64,000 bases of DNA, from assembly GCA_015689735.1 (NCBI GenBank), contig WVSP01000001.1, forward strand, positions 298,001-362,000. The letters are read 5' to 3'. The position numbers and the translations under genes were made by a program. This stretch comes from Rhodobacterales bacterium LSUCC0031 (GTDB lineage: Bacteria; Pseudomonadota; Alphaproteobacteria; Rhodobacterales; Rhodobacteraceae). Under the pieces are notes generated by a model. It was not told the DNA's origin. It worked only from the letters and a program-made list of their open reading frames with translations, and searched no databases. Positions 8,412-16,600 of this stretch are shown here, one piece after another (the stretch's first letter is position 1; each line of letters starts with the position of its first letter).

Positions 8412-9392
8412 ATGGATGGGATATTGGCGCTTGCGGCGGATAACCTCTTGTCACCGATTATCTTGTTCTTTGCGCTTGGGCTTTTGGCGGCTTTTGCCAA
8501 ATCCGACCTGTCCATTCCCGAAGCCATTGCCAAGGGGATGTCCATCTATCTGCTCTTCGCCATCGGTTTCAAAGGTGGCGCAAGCGTTGCGGATCACGGG
8601 ATCGACGCGACCTTGTTGATGTCGCTTTTGGTGGGTGTGATCTTGTCCTTTGCCATCCCGCTCATCGCATTTGCGTTGCTTCGTGTGATGTCACGCCTTG
8701 ATGTCACGGATGCGGCGGCGGTGGCGGCGCATTACGGCTCGATCTCGATCGTGACCTTCGTGGCGGCCACATCGGTCATCGCTTCCGCGGGATTGACCTC
8801 GGAGGGGTACATGGTCGCGGTTGCCGCCGCGATGGAGGCACCTGCGATCTTGTCGGCGCTGTGGATCATCGCGCGATACGGCAAGGCCAGCGAAGAGATG
8901 GAAGATGGGCTGATGCGGGAAATCCTGCTCAACGGGTCCATCGTGCTGTTGGTGGGGTCTTTCCTCATCGGCTGGATCACGGGTGATGCGGGCATGGACC
9001 GGATCGCGCCTTTCATCGTTGCGCCCTTCCAAGGTGTCTTGTGCCTGTTCTTGCTCGATATGGGTCTGGTGGCGGGGCGCGGCCTGCGCGAAGCGCGGGC
9101 GGTCTTGACGCGCGGGCTGTTCCTGTTCGGTGTGATCATGCCGCCCATCGGTGCCGTGCTGGGGTTGGGTGCCGGGCTTTTGCTGGGGCTTTCGACAGGC
9201 GGCACGGTCTTGTTCATGACGCTCTGTGCCTCGGCCTCTTACATCGCCGTGCCGGCTGCCATGCGTGTGGCCTTGCCCGAGGCGAACCCGTCTGTCTATC
9301 TCACGTTATCGCTTGGCGTGACATTTCCGTTTAACCTGACGCTTGGCATCCCGCTTTACCTTGCGGTCGCCAGCGCCGTCACCGGAGGCTGA
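8412..9392 (+). CDS. sbtA: SbtA-family sodium-dependent bicarbonate permease
   Basis: A 326-residue membrane protein with about ten hydrophobic segments in two inverted repeats. Family signatures include FFALGLLAAFAKSDL at the N-terminus, GFKGGASVADHG, and AHYGSISIVTF near the start of the central segments. SbtA of cyanobacteria imports bicarbonate with Na+. An AGGAG lies 9 bases before the ATG. It follows the carbonic anhydrase gene by 63 bases and precedes the PII-like gene by 5. The family is firm; transport of bicarbonate rather than another anion is inferred from family and neighbours. Confidence 0.88.
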   Translation: MDGILALAADNLLSPIILFFALGLLAAFAKSDLSIPEAIAKGMSIYLLFAIGFKGGASVADHGIDATLLMSLLVGVILSFAIPLIAFALLRVMSRLDVTDAAAVAAHYGSISIVTFVAATSVIASAGLTSEGYMVAVAAAMEAPAILSALWIIARYGKASEEMEDGLMREILLNGSIVLLVGSFLIGWITGDAGMDRIAPFIVAPFQGVLCLFLLDMGLVAGRGLREARAVLTRGLFLFGVIMPPIGAVLGLGAGLLLGLSTGGTVLFMTLCASASYIAVPAAMRVALPEANPSVYLTLSLGVTFPFNLTLGIPLYLAVASAVTGG

Positions 9393-9397
9393 GGCAT

Positions 9398-9709
9398 ATG
9401 CAGACCCATAAGGCCAAGAGGGTCGAGATCACCATTGAGTCGGTGATGGAGACGCGACTGACCACGGCGCTGATAAAGGCGGGGGTCACCGGCTTCACGG
9501 TATTGCCCGTGCTGGGTGGTTCCGGCAAATCCGGCCAATGGAGTCGCGAGGGGCAGGTCAGCCGCGCAGGTGGCATGGTCTGCGTGGTCTGCATCATCCG
9601 CCCCGAGCGGTTGGATCCGCTGCTGGATGCGGCCTTTGCCGTGGTTGCACGTCATATCGGCGTGGTCAGCGTGACCGATTGCGAAGTGCTTCGGGCGGAA
9701 CGGTTCTAA
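9398..9709 (+). CDS. PII-like protein, SbtB-type regulator of the adjacent permease
   Basis: A 103-residue PII-fold protein: a first beta-alpha unit (KRVEITIESVMETRLTTALIKAG), a T-loop region around GGSGKSGQW, and a second unit ending VVSVTDCEVLRAERF. In cyanobacteria SbtB binds adenyl nucleotides and gates SbtA. The position 5 bases after sbtA supports the same pairing. It ends straight after the last strand, without the cysteine-bearing C-terminal R-loop seen in some cyanobacterial SbtB proteins, so any redox control of that kind is absent. Confidence 0.82.
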   Translation: MQTHKAKRVEITIESVMETRLTTALIKAGVTGFTVLPVLGGSGKSGQWSREGQVSRAGGMVCVVCIIRPERLDPLLDAAFAVVARHIGVVSVTDCEVLRAERF

Positions 9710-9713
9710 GGCG

Positions 9714-11321
9714 TCAGGGCTGCCAAAGCAGCATTTGACCTTCGGGCCAGGCAAGGGATACGCCCATCTCGACCAGCGCGGTTTGACCTGGTTGCACCGT
9801 CAGGTTCCATGCATGGACGCCCCGCCGATCATCGCGGTCGCGGGCGTCTGGGGCCGGGGCAAGGGTCAGGTCTAGGGCCAGATCCTCCTGCTCGCTAAAT
9901 GGCGTCGCATAGATCACGCGCACCGTTTCCGCCGTGTCCGAAGTGTTCTCGACCCCGAAAGCGATGGCGCGGTCCTGTGTGGTCGAACTGGTGAAGAGGC
10001 CGCGATCCCCCTCGGCCAAGGAGCGATCGATCCAGATCAGCCGCAGGTGATCAAGCGGGCCAAAGCCCAGTTCCGCCTCGGCCCCAACGGGGATCAAGGG
10101 CAGCCAATCCTCGCCGATCAGCGCGCCGTCGCGGAAATAGCGCGCCTGGCCGGGCAAGATCGGCGCGCCGCTGGTGTGACGCAGCGTAGCGACCAGATAG
10201 GCGATCTGATCAAGCCGCGGCACAGCGCGGATTTCGGTCGTGGTCTGCATTTGTACAGGGTCAAGCGGCAAGATCGCTTGGCCTGTGGCGTCGAGCGTGA
10301 CCGGTCGCGCATAGACATGGGTCACGGAAAGCCCTGTCATTTCCGGCGTGGCGATGGCGTCGGTTGCCGCCTCCATCATCGGGGCGGCACCAAGCCGTGA
10401 CAGGGCAAAGGGTTGTACCTCAACCGGCTCTGCGATGCGCGCAGGATTTGGCCACAGCGCGCTGGGCGTGCGTGGGCGGTCGGGCTGGGTGGTGGCAAAG
10501 CGCATGGCAACGTCGCGCCATTGGCCCGCCCCCTGCACCGCGACAGAGATGAAGGGGGCTATATCCAAAGCGCCGGTCGCGCTGTCGAGACGCAGCTCAT
10601 AGCTGGGCGACCAGCTTGCTGCGTGGGTGAAGTAATCAAGTCTGATCTGGCCCGTCACCGCGGTTTGTGCGCTGAGCGGGAAGGCGATCGCGTCAACCGA
10701 GCGCCCAAATGGTGCGCGCCGATCGAGTGCATCTTGCGCAGCAGCCAGCGCCGCCATGCGATCGGCGACCATCTTGGCCGGTTCCCGCCGTGCGATGCGC
10801 GCCTGATGCAAGCTGCGTTCAAGCTGTGCGGCTTGCGCCCCCAGCGTCGTCATGAACTGCGATAAGCGGTCAGGGTCGGCATCGCCTATGCCCTCGCCCG
10901 CAAGCGCGCCGAGAAAGCGCAGCTGCATCTCGAGGGCCTGAATATCGCCATCGACCAGCGCCAGCGCGTCTTGGGCTGCAATCAGCGCCGCCTCTGCGAC
11001 ATCGCGCGCGGCACGGGCGGCTGCCTGTTCCGCGTCGTCCAAGGCACCTTCGGCAACGGGATAGCTGCTGATCTTGCGCGGCTGGCCGATGGTCATGCCC
11101 GCGGGTGCCGAAAGCAAAATGCGCTCGGCCTGTGCCGCGTCTGGCATGGCGATCACGACCTGATGCGTGCCGGGTGCAAGCGCCACCTGTGCCGTTCGGC
11201 TGACCTCGGCACCCGATAGGTAGATGGTCGCCGCCGTGATATCGGCATTGAGCAAGATATCATCGGCCAAGGCGGGGGCAGCGCCCATCAAGGACAACAC
11301 AAGTGACAAGGCGATACGCAT
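9714..11321 (-). CDS. DUF4140/DUF4139 secreted protein (mucoidy inhibitor A-like)
   Basis: A 535-residue protein with a signal peptide (cut near the ALADD motif, about residue 19), an N-terminal DUF4140 beta domain, a coiled-coil-like Ala-rich stretch (about 95-200), and a C-terminal DUF4139 beta-sandwich region. It should be periplasmic. The family includes MuiA, but its biochemical role is not known. It is convergent with the PII-like gene, leaving only 4 bases between them. No operon partner is visible. Confidence 0.8.
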   Translation of the reverse strand: MRIALSLVLSLMGAAPALADDILLNADITAATIYLSGAEVSRTAQVALAPGTHQVVIAMPDAAQAERILLSAPAGMTIGQPRKISSYPVAEGALDDAEQAAARAARDVAEAALIAAQDALALVDGDIQALEMQLRFLGALAGEGIGDADPDRLSQFMTTLGAQAAQLERSLHQARIARREPAKMVADRMAALAAAQDALDRRAPFGRSVDAIAFPLSAQTAVTGQIRLDYFTHAASWSPSYELRLDSATGALDIAPFISVAVQGAGQWRDVAMRFATTQPDRPRTPSALWPNPARIAEPVEVQPFALSRLGAAPMMEAATDAIATPEMTGLSVTHVYARPVTLDATGQAILPLDPVQMQTTTEIRAVPRLDQIAYLVATLRHTSGAPILPGQARYFRDGALIGEDWLPLIPVGAEAELGFGPLDHLRLIWIDRSLAEGDRGLFTSSTTQDRAIAFGVENTSDTAETVRVIYATPFSEQEDLALDLTLAPAPDARDRDDRRGVHAWNLTVQPGQTALVEMGVSLAWPEGQMLLWQP

Positions 11322-11477
11322 GGCCGGACGCTCCGTAATCGTGACATCAACGGCTATCAGACCTGCGCCCTAGCCGCGTTCAAGACAATTCAAATCTCTG
11401 CCATGGCGCGTCGGTCAGCAAGGTCTTGCTTGTTGCCCTTACGATCCCGATGCAACGACGCCCACACAGCGCTGCCG

Positions 11478-11509
11478 ACAAAAAAGGCCGACCCCAAGGG
11501 GATCGGCCC
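11478..11509 (-). terminator. Rho-independent terminator after asd
   Basis: Reading leftward, a stem formed by 11498-11508 and 11486-11495 (GGCCGACCCC paired with GGGGATCGGCC, one bulge) is followed by six T. It lies about 20 bases after the asd stop. Confidence 0.88.
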
Positions 11510-11530
11510 GATCTTGGCGCTATCGACCGT

Positions 11531-12553
11531 TCAGCCCTTTTTCAGCACCCGGTTGCCCAGCGTCTCGGCGATCTGCACGGCGTTCAGCGCAGCACCCTTG
11601 CGCAGGTTGTCGGATACGCACCACAGGTTCAGGCCGTTATCGAGCGTGCTGTCCTGACGGATGCGGCTGACAAAGGTCGCGTAGTCGCCCACACATTCGA
11701 TGGGGGTGACATAGCCACCATCCTCGCGTTTATCGATGACCATGACGCCGGGCGCTTCGCGCAGGATATCGCGAGCCTCTTCCTCGTCGAGGAAATCCTC
11801 GAACTCGATATTGATCGCCTCGGAATGGCCGACAAAGACCGGCACGCGCACGCAGGTGGCCGTGACCTTGATCTTGGGGTCGAGGATCTTCTTGGTCTCG
11901 ACGACCATCTTCCACTCTTCCTTGGTCGAGCCATCCTCCATGAACTTGTCGATATGGGGGATGACGTTGAAGGCGATCTGCTTGGTGAATTTCACCGGCG
12001 GCTTGCTGTCGGTGGGGTTGTAGATGCTCTTGGTCTGGTCCCACAGCTCGTCAATGCCAGCCTTGCCCGCGCCGGACACCGATTGGTAGGTCGAGACGAC
12101 GACGCGCTTGATGCGCGCGCGGTCATGCAAGGGCTTGAGCGCCACGACCATCTGCGCGGTTGAGCAGTTTGGGTTGGCGATGATGTTCTTCTTTGCGTAG
12201 CCCTCGACCGCTTCCGGGTTCACTTCTGGCACGACCAGCGGCACCTCGGGGTCATAGCGATAGAGCGACGAGTTATCGATCACGATGCAGCCCGCCTTGG
12301 CCGCTTTCGGCGCATAGATCGCCGTTGCCTCCGAGCCGACGGCGAAAAGCGCGATATCCCAGCCGGTGAAATCGAAGGTATCAAGGTCTCTGGTCTTGAG
12401 GGTCTTGTCGCCAAAGCTGCACTCGGAGCCCAGCGATTTGCGGCTGGCCAGCGCCACGATCTCATCGACGGGGAATTCCCGCTCGGCGAGGATGTTCAGC
12501 ATTTCGCGGCCTACATTGCCCGTGGCACCCGCGACGACGACTCGGTATCCCAT
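11531..12553 (-). CDS. asd: Aspartate-semialdehyde dehydrogenase
   Basis: A 340-residue NADP-dependent enzyme that reduces aspartyl phosphate on the way to Lys, Thr, Met and diaminopimelate. It has the Rossmann motif GATGNVG (residues 10-16), catalytic Cys130 in ANPNCSTAQ, and a substrate-binding GHSEAINIEF segment. The frame is open upstream to 12748, but homologues begin MGYRVVVAGATG, and the ATG at 12553 has AAAGGATC upstream. A hairpin followed by Ts lies about 60 bases before the start on the same strand (see separate entry). Confidence 0.96.
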   Translation of the reverse strand: MGYRVVVAGATGNVGREMLNILAEREFPVDEIVALASRKSLGSECSFGDKTLKTRDLDTFDFTGWDIALFAVGSEATAIYAPKAAKAGCIVIDNSSLYRYDPEVPLVVPEVNPEAVEGYAKKNIIANPNCSTAQMVVALKPLHDRARIKRVVVSTYQSVSGAGKAGIDELWDQTKSIYNPTDSKPPVKFTKQIAFNVIPHIDKFMEDGSTKEEWKMVVETKKILDPKIKVTATCVRVPVFVGHSEAINIEFEDFLDEEEARDILREAPGVMVIDKREDGGYVTPIECVGDYATFVSRIRQDSTLDNGLNLWCVSDNLRKGAALNAVQIAETLGNRVLKKG

Positions 12554-12866
12554 GTTTCTTGATCCTTTGGGCTTATGGATGGGTGCGCCATAAAGGAAGC
12601 ACCGCGAAAGGAAAAGGGCCGCAAGGCTTGACTTGTGGCCCGGCACGCCGCATGTGGCAGGCATGTCGCTGCACTGCCGCGTGAGCAGTCGGACGGCGGG
12701 GCAAGCCCCGCGCACCTGACGGCGACAGAAGAAAACCCCAGTTCCCATTCACGCAGGGTTCTGACGATCGCGGCCCAATCGGGCGCGGTCGCACCCTCGT
12801 TCGCTTCGCGCACAGCGCGGGGCATCATCTGTGGCGCGCAGGATGCGGCGCCCGAAAGGATATGAT
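12554..12866. other. 313-base gap between asd and the helicase gene
   Basis: No convincing gene. It holds the asd leader hairpin (12612-12641) and a short GC-rich inverted repeat (GCGGGGC at 12696-12702 with GCCCCGC at 12705-12711). A leftward frame with the segment DWAAIVRTLREWELGFS (around 12730-12790) looks protein-like but lacks a clear start or family, so I do not call it. Confidence 0.5.
12612..12641 (-). terminator. Hairpin with T-run in the asd leader (terminator or attenuator)
   Basis: Reading leftward, a 10-bp stem (12632-12641 with 12616-12625, one G-T pair) with a 6-base loop is followed by TTTT. It sits about 60 bases before asd, so it either ends an unidentified upstream transcript or attenuates asd. 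Confidence 0.5.
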
Positions 12867-14150
12867 TTGTTCGATTTCGACATGCTGGGCCTGAACAAGG
12901 TTCTGCGCAACGCACTCAAGGCCGGTGGCTTTGACCAACCGACCCCGATCCAGAACCAGGCGATCCCGCTGGCGATGGAAGGTCACGATATTCTCGGTCT
13001 TGCCCAGACCGGCACCGGCAAGACGCTGGCCTTTGGCTTGCCGCTCATCGCGCATCTGATGGAAGAGGATACGCGCCCTCAGACAAGGACAGCGCGCGCG
13101 CTGATCCTTGCGCCGACGCGCGAGCTGGTGAACCAGATCGCCGACAGCCTGCGCCATTTCACGACCAACACGCCGATCAAGATAGCGACGGTCGTGGGCG
13201 GCCAGTCGATCAACCGCCAGATCGGCACCTTGGCGCGCGGTGTCGATATCCTCGTGGCCACCCCCGGCCGGTTGATCGATCTGATGGACCGCCGCGCGGT
13301 TGATCTGCGCCAAGCCCGCCACCTTGTGCTGGACGAGGCCGACCAGATGCTCGACCTCGGCTTTATCCATGCGCTGCGCAAGATCGCGCCTGCGCTTGGC
13401 AGCCCGCGCCAGACCATGCTGTTTTCGGCCACCATGCCCAAGCAGATGGAGGAGCTGTCACGCGCCTATCTGACCAATCCGCGCCGGGTGCAGGTCTCGC
13501 CGCCGGGCAAGGCTGCCGACAAGGTTACCCAATCCGTGCGCTACATGGAAAAGGGCGACAAGCCCAAGGTCCTGCGCGAGATCTTGGCCCGCGACCCCGA
13601 GGCGCTAACGCTGGTTTTCGCCCGCACCAAGCACGGCGCGGAAAAGCTGATGACCGGGTTGGTGGCAGATGGCTTCAACGCGGCCTCGATCCACGGCAAC
13701 AAGAGCCAAGGCCAGCGCGACCGCGCGATCAACGGGTTCCGCGATGGCAAGATCAACATTCTGGTCGCCACCGATGTCGCCGCGCGCGGCATCGACATTC
13801 CGGGCGTGGCCTATGTGATCAACTACGAATTGCCCGATACGCCCGACAACTACGTCCACCGTATCGGCCGCACCGCGCGCGCGGGCCGCGAGGGTGAGGC
13901 GATCGCCTTTTGCTGTGCCGAGGAGGTCGATCTGTTGGTCCAGATCGAAAAGCTGATGAAGGTGGAAATCCCAGTGGCCAGCGGGACGCGCCCCAAGGCG
14001 GTCAAGATGGAAAAGCCTCAGCGCGGCGGTGGCCGTGGGCGCGGGCCGGGTCAAGGCCAAAGCCATGGGACGGGTGCGAAATCTGCGCATCGTCCCTTTG
14101 GTAATGCCCCGTCCAAGGGCCGCCGCCCACGCCGTCCGCGCGCGGCGTAA
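12867..14150 (+). CDS. DEAD-box ATP-dependent RNA helicase, RhlE-like
   Basis: About 427 residues with the full DEAD-box set: Q motif (PTPIQNQAIP), Walker A (AQTGTGKT), PTRELV, VLDEADQMLDLG, FSATMPK, and the C-terminal ARGIDIPGV and HRIGRTARAG. A basic Gly/Arg/Pro-rich tail (about the last 45 residues) probably binds RNA. The TTG at 12867 is chosen because AAAGGA ends 6 bases upstream and homologues begin close to this point; ATGs at 12831 and 12882 are alternatives. Likely roles are rRNA maturation or mRNA decay. Confidence 0.93.
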   Translation: MFDFDMLGLNKVLRNALKAGGFDQPTPIQNQAIPLAMEGHDILGLAQTGTGKTLAFGLPLIAHLMEEDTRPQTRTARALILAPTRELVNQIADSLRHFTTNTPIKIATVVGGQSINRQIGTLARGVDILVATPGRLIDLMDRRAVDLRQARHLVLDEADQMLDLGFIHALRKIAPALGSPRQTMLFSATMPKQMEELSRAYLTNPRRVQVSPPGKAADKVTQSVRYMEKGDKPKVLREILARDPEALTLVFARTKHGAEKLMTGLVADGFNAASIHGNKSQGQRDRAINGFRDGKINILVATDVAARGIDIPGVAYVINYELPDTPDNYVHRIGRTARAGREGEAIAFCCAEEVDLLVQIEKLMKVEIPVASGTRPKAVKMEKPQRGGGRGRGPGQGQSHGTGAKSAHRPFGNAPSKGRRPRRPRAA

Positions 14151-14154
14151 CTGC

Positions 14155-15330
14155 CTAGCCGGTGCTGTCCTTCGACCAAAGATAGAGGGCCAGCCCGGCG
14201 ATGATCACCACCCCGATGATGCCAAATAGCGCGCCATACGCCTCGAGCGGGCCGCTTGTTTGGGATAGGGTGGCATAGGTTGGTCCGGTCGCGAATTGCA
14301 TCACGCCCGCGCCCCCCATGCCAAACAGGTTCAAAAGCGTCACCCCCCGCCCGGTCAGATGCGGGGGGCAAAAGCTGCGACCATGGCTGATGACCAGCGG
14401 GTAGGACGCGCCGCAAAGCCCGATCAGTGCAAATAGCGCCACGGCCATGCCGAAGCCCTGTGGAGGACTGATCCAAAAGCACAGGCACAAGAGCGCGACG
14501 ATGCCATTACCGATGAGGATGGGCCGCTTGCGACCGCCAAAAAGGCGATCGGCCGGGCCATAGAGGAAATTTCCCAAGACCATCGCCAAACCCATGATCA
14601 GCGTCGCGGTGCCAATCTGGGGTAGGGCCGCGTCGAAGCGGTCGGCCAGATAGGGGCTGATCCAAAGCCCACGCAAACCGGCCGCCGGGGCGTAGCACAC
14701 GAACATCATGACCATCACAGGCCAAAGCTGCGGCATGCGCAGCAGGTCCATCAAACTGCCCTTGGCTTCATCCACGGGTTTTTGCGGGTCGCGCACCATC
14801 AGTGCGATGGCAAACGCGATGACGACCGTCAGCGCGGCAAAGCCACCCACTGTCGCGCGCCAGCCAAACATCGCGATCAGCCAAGCCAGCGGTGTTGCAG
14901 ACGCGATATTGCCCAGCGATGACAAGCCCACCGTTACCCCAGCCAACGTGCCAAAGATCGCGGCCGAGAACTGACGGGCAAAGATGTAATAGGTCGCCAT
15001 CAAGATCGGCGCGCAGCCAACGCCGATCAGCATCATCGCCCAAATGATCGTATCCGGCGTTTGGGCCAGTGCAAAGATCGTTGCTCCGCCACCCGCCCCG
15101 ATCAGGAACAGGCTTGCCGCCGTGCGCCGTGGTCCGATTCGATCAAGCGCCCAGCCCACCGGCAGTTGCATCGCGGCAAAACACAGAAACCACAGCCCCG
15201 AGGCGCGCGCTAGATCGGCGGTGCTTGCCCCAAGCTCGTCCATCAAGACAGGCGACAACACCGCCAAAAAGGCGCGGTAGAACTGGCTCAGCATGTAGGC
15301 GATCACCAGAAACGCGATCCCGGCTCGCAT
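14155..15330 (-). CDS. Major facilitator superfamily transporter
   Basis: About 391 residues with twelve hydrophobic segments and an MFS loop (GWALDRIGPRRTAA between segments 2 and 3). The ATG at 15330 begins right at the first membrane segment and has AGGGAGAGGG upstream; the open frame extends to 15399. The substrate is unknown. It is convergent with the helicase gene (4 bases apart) and divergent from the iron-binding protein gene. Confidence 0.85.
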   Translation of the reverse strand: MRAGIAFLVIAYMLSQFYRAFLAVLSPVLMDELGASTADLARASGLWFLCFAAMQLPVGWALDRIGPRRTAASLFLIGAGGGATIFALAQTPDTIIWAMMLIGVGCAPILMATYYIFARQFSAAIFGTLAGVTVGLSSLGNIASATPLAWLIAMFGWRATVGGFAALTVVIAFAIALMVRDPQKPVDEAKGSLMDLLRMPQLWPVMVMMFVCYAPAAGLRGLWISPYLADRFDAALPQIGTATLIMGLAMVLGNFLYGPADRLFGGRKRPILIGNGIVALLCLCFWISPPQGFGMAVALFALIGLCGASYPLVISHGRSFCPPHLTGRGVTLLNLFGMGGAGVMQFATGPTYATLSQTSGPLEAYGALFGIIGVVIIAGLALYLWSKDSTG

Positions 15331-15478
15331 GATGCGCCCTCTCCCTTGGTCGATGTCCCTTCGCGGCGCGACCCTGCCTTCTGCGACCTGCCGCGACAAG
15401 TGGGCGCGGTATTCCTATTATTTTTGTCGGAATTATTGACAGCTCATTTGGAAAGGTGTTCAAGAACGACAACCCAAC

Positions 15479-15493
15479 TGAGTAAATCAGTCA
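15479..15493 (+). promoter_or_regulatory. Iron-rhodo (IRO) box-like operator
   Basis: TGA at 15479-15481, nine bases, TCA at 15491-15493; one more base pairs on each side (CTGA-N9-TCAG). This fits the TGA-N9-TCA form described for iron regulation in Rhodobacterales. It is 30 bases before the start of the ferric-iron binding protein gene. The short pattern can arise by chance; position makes it credible. Confidence 0.6.
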
Positions 15494-15523
15494 GGTATAA
15501 ACAGCCGCGAAACGGAGCGCATC

Positions 15524-16543
15524 ATGACCCGCACCCTTGCCGCCCTTTTGGGCACTGTTATCACCCTCTCGACCCTGACCGCCGCGCAGGCACAAGAGCT
15601 GAACCTCTATTCCTCGCGCCATTACGACACGGATGAACGGCTTTATTCCGATTTCACCGCAGCCACCGGCATTACTGTCAACCGCATCGAAGGCAATGCC
15701 GACGAGCTGATCGCCCGCATGCAGGCCGAGGGCGCCAACAGCCCGGCCGATGTCTTCCTGACCGTTGACACCGTGCGCTTGGCGCGTGCCGCTGCGATGG
15801 GCCTCTTGCAGCCGGTCGAGAGTGAGATCCTTGAGGCCCGCGTGCCAGGCTACCTGCAAGATGATGGTAACCACTGGTTCGCCTTCTCGCAGCGCGCGCG
15901 CATCTTGTTCTATGACAAGACCGAAGTGACCAACCCGCCGCAAAGCTATCAAGATCTCGCCAAGCCGGAATATGCTGGTCAGGTCTGCATCCGCTCGGCC
16001 ACCAACGTCTATACCCAGAACATCGTTGCAGCCTTGATCGCCCATCTGGGCGAGGCCGCGGTACAGGATTGGGCCACCGCCGTTGTCGGCAACTTTGCCC
16101 GCGCACCGCAAGGCGGCGACACTGACCAGCTACGCGGCATCGCCTCGGGCGAGTGCAACATCGCGATGTCCAACACCTATTACTATTCGCGCATCATCCG
16201 CGAAGGCGACAGCCAGATCATGCCGGAACAGCTTGCCAATATCGGCTGGGTCTTTCCCAACCAGAACGACATCGGCGCGCACATGAACGTCTCGGGTGGC
16301 GGTGTGGCGGCCAATGCGCCCAACCGCGAGAATGCGATCAAGTTCCTTGAATACCTGACCTCGGAACAGGCGCAGCAGTATTTCTCGGCCGGCAACGATG
16401 AATACCCTGCTGTGCCGGGTGTGGGCCTTGCCCCTTCCGTCGCGGCCTTGGGGATTTTCCGCCCAGATACGATCGACCTGAGTGACATCGCCGTCAATGT
16501 CGAGGCTGCGGTCACCGTGCTGAACGCGGCCGGGTGGGAGTGA
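15524..16543 (+). CDS. Ferric iron ABC transporter substrate-binding protein
   Basis: A 339-residue periplasmic binding protein with a signal peptide (MTRTLAALLGTVITLSTLTA, cut near AQA). Iron ligands of the FbpA/FutA family are visible: the early SSRHYDTDE segment and the tyrosine run in NTYYYSRI. It delivers Fe(III) to an inner-membrane permease. An IRO-like box precedes it and a strong terminator follows, so it is likely a single-gene iron-regulated unit. The only iron permease nearby is encoded convergently; no ATPase gene is in the window. Confidence 0.93.
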   Translation: MTRTLAALLGTVITLSTLTAAQAQELNLYSSRHYDTDERLYSDFTAATGITVNRIEGNADELIARMQAEGANSPADVFLTVDTVRLARAAAMGLLQPVESEILEARVPGYLQDDGNHWFAFSQRARILFYDKTEVTNPPQSYQDLAKPEYAGQVCIRSATNVYTQNIVAALIAHLGEAAVQDWATAVVGNFARAPQGGDTDQLRGIASGECNIAMSNTYYYSRIIREGDSQIMPEQLANIGWVFPNQNDIGAHMNVSGGGVAANAPNRENAIKFLEYLTSEQAQQYFSAGNDEYPAVPGVGLAPSVAALGIFRPDTIDLSDIAVNVEAAVTVLNAAGWE

Positions 16544-16565
16544 TCCTGAAAAGCTGATCTTGGAG

Positions 16566-16592
16566 ACGGGCGCCATGTGGCGCCCGTTTTTC
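16566..16592 (+). terminator. Rho-independent terminator after the iron-binding protein gene
   Basis: A 9-bp stem (ACGGGCGCC at 16566-16574 with GGCGCCCGT at 16579-16587), loop ATGT, then TTTTT. With convergent genes on both sides it may act in both directions. Confidence 0.88.
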
Positions 16593-16600
16593 TTTGCGCC

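Noticed and set aside
12635-12865. 76-codon rightward frame and overlapping 134-codon leftward frame in the asd/helicase gap
   Set aside because: No family, no good start signal, and the leftward one runs into asd in another frame. A short protein-like piece was noted but not enough to call a gene.
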